DNA of 10,958 nucleotides from Eubacterium sp. (GTDB taxonomy: Bacteria > Bacillota > Clostridia > Oscillospirales > Acutalibacteraceae), in NCBI GenBank assembly GCA_029052085.1, contig JAIDJS010000193.1:1-10958 (forward strand). Reading direction: 5' to 3'. Positions 6,740-10,958 of the stretch are shown here, one piece after another. Numbering within the stretch: the first letter of the stretch is position 1; each line of letters starts with the position of its first letter. Under the pieces are notes generated by a model. That model was not told the DNA's origin, ran no database searches, and saw only the letters and a list, made by a program, of their open reading frames with translations. The position numbers and the translations under genes are program-made.

Positions 6740-7806
6740 TAAAAAATTCCCCCTCTTGCAAGCGCAAGTTCAATAAATCTATCAATAAGCTCGGCATACT
6801 TCATACCAACCGCTTCAAAAAGCTTTGGATACATACTGATAGGAGTTTGACCGGGTATCGTATTTATTTCATTTAAAAGCACTTCGCCGTTATCTTTTCT
6901 GACAAAAAAATCAACCCTTGAAAGACCCTCACAGCCAAGTGCCTTATAGGCAACCAGTGCTGTTTCCCTGATTTCATTACGCTTTTCTTCGGAAAGCCTT
7001 GCAGGAATAAGCGTCTGGGAATCCGGATTATTATATTTTGCATCAAAATCATAAAACTCGGCAGCGGCAAGAACCTCGCCTACCTCAGCGGCAACGGGAT
7101 CTTCATTGCCGAGAACAGCACATTCAACCTCGTTTCCATCTATGAATTCCTCAAGAACAACCTTTTTATCTTCTTTAAAGGCAATTTCAATTCCCTGTTT
7201 CAGCTCTTCGGCATCCGCTGCCTTTGAAATACCGACTGACGAGCCTGCGTTGGCAGGCTTAACAAAGATTGGAAGAGAAAGCTTTCTGATAGCCGAATCT
7301 ATGTATTCTTCAGGATTTTTTCTGTATTCATATTCTGAAAAAGCAGTCCATCCTGCCTGTTTGATTCCAACCGCATCAAGCACGGCATTTGTTATTCCCT
7401 TATCCATACAGACACCCGACGATGTTGCATCACAGCCGACAAAAGGAATCCGGGCAAGCTGCAAAAGACCCTGAACAGTTCCGTCTTCTCCGTTCTTACC
7501 GTGCAGTACGGGAAATACAGCATCGACATAGATTTGTTCGCCATCCTCGGTTACAATACCATGAACCGCTGTATCGGGAGAAATAAATGCTTTTTTCAGA
7601 CTTTTGGAATTCAGCCATTCATCATTCGGAAGAAGATTGATATCATCATCAAATAAAAACCATTCTCCTTCTTTTGAAATGCCGATAAGCACAAGGTTAT
7701 ATTTTTCCTTATTGATATTTGAAAGAATGCCTTTTGCGGATACTGTGCTTACATCATGCTCTGAAGAAGCACCGCCGAAAAGAACAGCTATTGTTTTTTT
7801 ACTCAT
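6739..7806 (-). CDS. ddl: D-alanine--D-alanine ligase
   Basis: A 355-residue ATP-grasp ligase that joins two D-alanines for the peptidoglycan precursor. Motifs: LFGGASSEHDVS (9-20), VLHGKNGEDGTVQG (100-113), the ATP-grasp segment FVKPANAGSSVGISK (181-195), EEFIDGNEVECAV (219-231), and NEINTIPGQTPISMYPKL (312-329). The omega-loop reads DAKY with Lys257-Tyr258, the pattern expected of D-Ala-D-Ala rather than D-Ala-D-Lac enzymes, which suggests ordinary vancomycin-sensitive precursors. The start was chosen at 7806: GAGGTGAG (complement of 7814-7821) lies 7 bases upstream. An in-frame ATG at 7833 has no ribosome binding site and falls at or before the predicted transcription start. First gene of the minus-strand cluster. 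Confidence 0.95.
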   Translation of the reverse strand: MSKKTIAVLFGGASSEHDVSTVSAKGILSNINKEKYNLVLIGISKEGEWFLFDDDINLLPNDEWLNSKSLKKAFISPDTAVHGIVTEDGEQIYVDAVFPVLHGKNGEDGTVQGLLQLARIPFVGCDATSSGVCMDKGITNAVLDAVGIKQAGWTAFSEYEYRKNPEEYIDSAIRKLSLPIFVKPANAGSSVGISKAADAEELKQGIEIAFKEDKKVVLEEFIDGNEVECAVLGNEDPVAAEVGEVLAAAEFYDFDAKYNNPDSQTLIPARLSEEKRNEIRETALVAYKALGCEGLSRVDFFVRKDNGEVLLNEINTIPGQTPISMYPKLFEAVGMKYAELIDRFIELALARGGIF

Positions 7807-7836
7807 TCTAAGGCTCACCTCATAAATATTCATATT

Positions 7837-7865
7837 ATTTTATCATATTAAGAACAGCAATTCAA
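7837..7865 (-). promoter_or_regulatory. Promoter of the ddl-murI-DUF1934-argS cluster
   Basis: Read on the minus strand, TTGAAT (complement of 7860-7865) is separated by 17 bp from TAAAAT (complement of 7837-7842). Transcription would begin near 7830, giving a leader of roughly 25 bases to the ATG at 7806. Confidence 0.55.
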
Positions 7866-7878
7866 CATAAATAAAAGT

Positions 7879-7895
7879 TATATTTTAAAAATATA
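7879..7895. repeat. AT inverted repeat between divergent promoters
   Basis: TATATTTT (7879-7886) and AAAATATA (7888-7895) are perfect arms around a single A. The site sits between the two outward-facing -35 boxes, where an operator or shared UP element would be placed. A chance AT palindrome is also possible. Confidence 0.35.
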
Positions 7896-7897
7896 TA

Positions 7898-7927
7898 GTG
7901 ACAAACTGTATTTTATTGTGTTATAAT
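7898..7927 (+). promoter_or_regulatory. Promoter of the 282-residue orphan gene
   Basis: The -35 is GTGACA (7898-7903), then 18 bp and a consensus -10 TATAAT (7922-7927). Transcription would start near 7934, about 34 bases before the chosen ATG. Confidence 0.65.
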
Positions 7928-7967
7928 ACTATTTACATATTACAAGAACACATTGGAGAGAGGTTTA

Positions 7968-8816
7968 ATGGAACTTTTTGAAGCATATAAAATCATTGAA
8001 AAATATCTTGCCGATACAAACAAGGAGCTTGGCTTTTCCAAAGTAAACACAAATGACGATACCTTAACCTTCAAGGGAAACAAGGGTATCTATCGTTTTA
8101 CCTTTGATAAGGAGGCAAATATTTTATCCGTTGAAACCGCAGATGAAAACAACGGAGATGAAACGGAATTCAATTCTGTTTCCAGATCCTTATTCGAGCT
8201 TGGACGAGCAGATGAGCGTGCCTGCCGTTCTGCTGCAAATGAAGCAATTGATGAAATCAAGCCTATTTTTGCCACAAGAAAAAAGACTGCTGTAGAGGAT
8301 GTTAAAATGCCGAAGGGCATTTCAAGAGGCAAAGCAAAAAGCGGGCTTATAAGCTACGATGTTGATTCCCTTGCAAACCGTTTCGGCGTTCTTTATCCCG
8401 AACTTAAGGACGATATCAAGCAGAATATTGTTGATTACGGTGACTTTCTTCCGGAAACCTTTTTCAAAGAGGTTGGCACTCCAAAGGTGCTTGATGTAAT
8501 CAAAAACGGTTCGGCGGCTGATCAGAAAAAGCTTTTCAAAATGCTTAACGAGGTTTACGAGGACGGAACAAACGAGGTTCAGGATATTATCGGCGTATCC
8601 ATTCTTGGCGAAATGAAAAACAATCCGGAAATGATGGCGATAGCAAACGAATATATGAGCGAATATATGAGCGGTCCGGTTCGTGAAATAAACAAAATCA
8701 CAGGTAAAAAGAACAGATACACCAAAAAGCTCAGCAACCCGCCGGCATACAAGCCTAAGAAAAAGAAGCAATCCAGATTCCAGAGCGCACTTGCTCAGGC
8801 GCAGCAAAACAGATAA
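7968..8816 (+). CDS. Uncharacterised 282-residue protein with basic C-terminal tail
   Basis: Not recognised. The start at ATG 7968 is preferred because GGAGAGAGG (7955-7963) lies just upstream; an in-frame TTG at 7953 would overlap that site. Three parts are visible. Residues 1-105 look like an alpha/beta domain, beginning with a helix (ELFEAYKIIEKYLADTNKEL) and then strand-like alternation. Residues 106-130 are a basic linker. Residues about 130-240 are helical, with the segment RFGVLYPELKDDIKQNIVDY (138-157) and two similar-sounding repeats EYMSEYMSG (228-236). The tail from 243 is rich in Lys, Gln, Ala and Pro (YKPKKKKQSR) and probably disordered, which could contact nucleic acid or the ribosome. 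No signal peptide or membrane segment is seen. It has its own promoter and terminator, so it is monocistronic and its neighbours give no clue to function. Confidence 0.85.
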   Translation: MELFEAYKIIEKYLADTNKELGFSKVNTNDDTLTFKGNKGIYRFTFDKEANILSVETADENNGDETEFNSVSRSLFELGRADERACRSAANEAIDEIKPIFATRKKTAVEDVKMPKGISRGKAKSGLISYDVDSLANRFGVLYPELKDDIKQNIVDYGDFLPETFFKEVGTPKVLDVIKNGSAADQKKLFKMLNEVYEDGTNEVQDIIGVSILGEMKNNPEMMAIANEYMSEYMSGPVREINKITGKKNRYTKKLSNPPAYKPKKKKQSRFQSALAQAQQNR

Positions 8817-8839
8817 TATAAAACCAAATATTACATTAA

Positions 8840-8877
8840 AACTGCGATAGCTTTCCTGCTGCCGCAGTTATTTTTTT
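8840..8877 (+). terminator. Intrinsic terminator of the orphan gene
   Basis: AACTGCG (8840-8846) pairs with CGCAGTT (8863-8869). The loop can form an extra AGC/GCT pairing inside. A run of seven T follows at 8871-8877. It lies 24 bp after the stop codon. Confidence 0.85.
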
Positions 8878-8934
8878 GTTTTTGTCAATATTCGGGAAAA
8901 CATCGCTCGATATCGTTAATTAATTGTCAATCTG

Positions 8935-8964
8935 TTGTAAAAAATCACAAAGTTGCTATATAAT
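8935..8964 (+). promoter_or_regulatory. Distal promoter of serC-serA
   Basis: TTGTAA (8935-8940), an 18-bp spacer and a consensus TATAAT (8959-8964). It lies just upstream of a second, stronger promoter, so the operon may have tandem starts. Confidence 0.5.
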
Positions 8965-8966
8965 CA

Positions 8967-8994
8967 TTGACAAAAAGTTGAATATCCATATAAT
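8967..8994 (+). promoter_or_regulatory. Proximal promoter of serC-serA
   Basis: A perfect -35 TTGACA (8967-8972), a 16-bp spacer and a perfect -10 TATAAT (8989-8994). Transcription would start near 9001, leaving a leader of about 84 bases in which I see no terminator or recognisable riboswitch. Confidence 0.75.
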
Positions 8995-9084
8995 AGTTAT
9001 TATCGCTTAAGCAATCAAGCTAATACTAAACCAGTTTAAATTGCCTTAAAGCATACTTATATTTATGAAAGAGAGGACATTATT

Positions 9085-10170
9085 ATGGCAAGAGTTTATA
9101 ATTTCAGTGCAGGTCCGTCAACACTTCCTGTATCTGTTCTTGAAAAGGCAGGAGCAGAAATTCTTGACTACAAAGGTTCAGGTCAGTCCGTTATGGAAAT
9201 GAGCCATCGTTCAAAGGTTTTTGACGAAATCATCAAGGAAGCAGAGGCTCTTATGAGAGAGCTTTACAAAATTCCCGATAACTATAAGGTATTATTCTTA
9301 CAGGGCGGTGCGTCTGCTCAGTTTTCAGCAATTCCGCTTAATTTTATGAACGGCTCCGGCAAGGCTGATTACATCATCACAGGCCAGTGGGCTAAAAAGG
9401 CTTATCAGGAGGCTCAGAAATACGGAGATGTTAAAGCAGTTGCTTCATCAGCAGACAAAACCTTCAGCTACATTCCGAAAACAAAGCCTGAAGATTTCAG
9501 AGAAGATGCAGACTATGTATACATCTGCCTTAACAATACAATTTACGGAACGGTTTACAAGGAGCTTCCGCCTGTAGGCGATAAGGTGCTTATTGCCGAT
9601 GTTTCATCCTGCGCACTTTCAGAACCGCTTGACATTTCAAAATTCGGCGTAGTTTACTTCGGCGCTCAGAAAAATGTTGCTCCTGCAGGTCTTGTAGTTG
9701 CAATCATCCGTGAAGATCTTCTCGGAAAGGCAAAAGATATCTGTCCTGTTATGATGAATTATCAGGTTCAGGCAGATGCAGATTCCCTTTACAACACCCC
9801 TCCATGCTGGACCATCTACATCTGTAAGCTTGTGCTTGACTGGATCAAAGAAACCTTCGGCGGTCTTGAGGGTCTTAAGGAATACAATGAAAAGAAAGCA
9901 AAAGTTCTTTATGATTTCCTTGACAGCAGCGAAATGTTCAAGGGCACAGTTGTTCCCGAGGACCGTTCGCTCATGAACGTTCCTTTCGTAACAGACAGCG
10001 ATGAGCTTAATGCAAAATTCATCAAGGAAGCAACCGAAGCAGGCTTTGTTAACCTTAAGGGTCACAGAAGCGTTGGCGGTATGAGAGCCTCCATCTACAA
10101 TGCAATGCCGATTGAGGGCGTTGAAAAGCTTGTTGCATTTATGAAGAAATTTGAGGAGGATAATAAATAA
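9085..10170 (+). CDS. serC: Phosphoserine aminotransferase
   Basis: A 361-residue PLP-dependent class V aminotransferase that converts 3-phosphohydroxypyruvate and glutamate to 3-phosphoserine and 2-oxoglutarate, the second step of serine synthesis. Markers: YNFSAGPSTLP (5-15), MEMSHRS (37-43), LQGGASAQF (72-80), Trp102, the Schiff-base lysine Lys196 in FGAQKNVAPAG (192-202), YNTPPCWTIY (236-245) and GHRSVGGMRASIYNA (326-340). In the stretch ADVSSCALSEPLDISKFG (171-188), Cys176 and Glu180 replace residues that are commonly Asp and Arg/Lys; the cofactor-binding Asp172 is kept. GAGAGG (9071-9076) lies 8 bases before the ATG. The stop overlaps the serA start (TAATG), so the two are translationally coupled. 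Confidence 0.97.
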   Translation: MARVYNFSAGPSTLPVSVLEKAGAEILDYKGSGQSVMEMSHRSKVFDEIIKEAEALMRELYKIPDNYKVLFLQGGASAQFSAIPLNFMNGSGKADYIITGQWAKKAYQEAQKYGDVKAVASSADKTFSYIPKTKPEDFREDADYVYICLNNTIYGTVYKELPPVGDKVLIADVSSCALSEPLDISKFGVVYFGAQKNVAPAGLVVAIIREDLLGKAKDICPVMMNYQVQADADSLYNTPPCWTIYICKLVLDWIKETFGGLEGLKEYNEKKAKVLYDFLDSSEMFKGTVVPEDRSLMNVPFVTDSDELNAKFIKEATEAGFVNLKGHRSVGGMRASIYNAMPIEGVEKLVAFMKKFEEDNK

Positions 10171-10929
10171 TGTTTCATATCAAAACCTTAAATAAAATTT
10201 CAAATGTCGGTATCTCCAAATTTGATACTGAAAAATACATCTGCGGTGACAACGTTGAAAATCCGGAAGCAATCATGGTTCGTTCTGCTTCGATGCACGA
10301 AATGGAAATGCCCGAATCTCTTCTTGCAATCGCAAGAGCAGGTGCAGGCGTAAACAATATTCCTGTTGCTGACTGCACAGATAAGGGCATCGTTGTTTTC
10401 AACACACCAGGTGCAAACGCCAATGCAGTAAAGGAGCTTGTAATCTGCGGACTTCTTCTTTCAAGCCGAAAGATTACAAAGGCTATTGATTGGTGCAAAA
10501 CCATCAAGAATGACGAAAATGTAAGCAAGAGTGTTGAAAAGGGCAAGAGTGCTTTCGCAGGTCCTGAAATCAAGGGCAAAACACTTGCCGTTATCGGCCT
10601 TGGCGCTATCGGCAGACTTGTTGCAAACGCAGCAGTTGACCTTGGAATGGATGTCATCGGCTACGACCCGTTTCTTACAGCCGAATTAGCTGAAACGCTT
10701 AAGAAAGAGGTTACTGTTAATAATAATCTTGATGAAATCTTCCCTGCTGCAGACTACATTACAGTTCATGTTCCTCTTACTCCCGAAACAAAAGAATTAA
10801 TCTGTACAGCAAATATTGACAAAATGAAAAACACTGTAAGAATTCTCAATTTTGCGCGCGGAGATCTTGCAAACAGCGCGGATGTTGTTGCTGCTCTTGA
10901 TGACGGCAGAATGGCTGCTTATGTAACCG
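10170..10929 (+). CDS. serA: D-3-phosphoglycerate dehydrogenase, 3' end missing
   Basis: The first 253 residues of an NAD-dependent D-isomer 2-hydroxyacid dehydrogenase that oxidises 3-phosphoglycerate to 3-phosphohydroxypyruvate, the substrate of SerC. Markers: RAGAGVNNIPV (56-66), NTPGANANAVKEL (78-90), the Rossmann motif VIGLGAIGRL (141-150) with an acidic Asp166 after YDP-type strand end, and the catalytic-arginine region LNFARGDL (226-233; Arg230). The catalytic Glu and His, and any ACT domain, would lie beyond the contig. The ATG shares its A with the serC TAA stop, and GAGGAGGA (10153-10160) is the ribosome binding site. The reading frame stays open to 10958, but its last codons translate adapter. 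Relatives read YVTDFP here, and the genomic part ends YVT plus a G, as expected of a cut just before that Asp codon. Confidence 0.93.
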
Positions 10930-10958
10930 CGGGCGCTTATACACATCTCCGCGCCCCC
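10930..10958. other. Nextera read-2 adapter at contig end (not genomic)
   Basis: CTTATACACATCTCCG (10936-10951) is an exact run of the reverse mosaic-end plus read-2 adapter. The flanking bases match CTGTCT before it and AGCCCAC after it, apart from T-to-G changes at 10931, 10933 and 10935 and A-to-C changes at 10952 and 10957. It creates a false peptide tail on serA. Confidence 0.93.

Noticed and set aside
8322..8807. Open frame of 161 codons on the minus strand inside the orphan gene
   Set aside because: The plus-strand gene has promoter, ribosome binding site and terminator; the antisense product is Phe/Cys/Val-rich as expected of a shadow frame.
9001..9084. Possible riboswitch or T-box in the serC leader
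   Set aside because: The leader is only about 84 bases and shows no terminator/antiterminator pair or known conserved core.
10175..10657. Open frame of 160 codons on the minus strand
   Set aside because: It is antisense to serA, whose plus-strand product has clear motifs and a ribosome binding site; no separate signal supports the minus frame.

Overview
This 10.96 kb window looks like a short-read metagenomic contig from an anaerobic low-GC Firmicute of the class Clostridia, probably a gut Oscillospiraceae/Ruminococcaceae-type organism. That placement is an inference. It rests on the AT-rich intergenic DNA, the near-consensus sigma-A promoters, the strong AAGGAGG-type ribosome binding sites, the DUF1934-argS gene pair and the GGGtGRT-protein gene pair. 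Both ends are not genomic. Positions 1-69 read as a Nextera/Illumina P5 adapter with an i5 index, and 10930-10958 read as the Nextera read-2 adapter. The real insert is about 70-10929.

Layout: (1) 70-2022, plus strand. A promoter and a two-gene operon encode an IscU/NifU-N-like scaffold-type protein and a GGGtGRT-family protein of unknown function. (2) A short spacer with degenerate 11-bp repeats and a strong bidirectional terminator (2144-2175) separates this operon from a convergent minus-strand cluster. (3) 2207-7806, minus strand, read from right to left: ddl, murI, a DUF1934 (YwiB-like) gene, argS, then a radical SAM protein with a C-terminal SPASM-like cysteine region. The first four are tightly packed or overlapping. 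The radical SAM gene follows a 156-bp gap that holds a striking hairpin/repeat leader and a possible promoter of its own. (4) 7807-7967 is a divergent promoter region. (5) 7968-8816, plus strand, is an unrecognised 282-residue protein with its own terminator. (6) 8935-10929, plus strand. Tandem promoters drive serC and an overlapping serA, which is cut off by the contig end.

How the genes work together: Ddl (D-Ala-D-Ala) and MurI (D-Glu) supply the D-amino acids of the peptidoglycan stem peptide. ArgS charges tRNA-Arg. SerC and SerA form the core of serine biosynthesis from 3-phosphoglycerate. The least understood parts are the scaffold/GGGtGRT pair, the radical SAM protein with its structured leader, and the orphan 282-residue protein. 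No CRISPR array, transposase, tRNA or rRNA was seen. All calls were made by eye; no database search was run.
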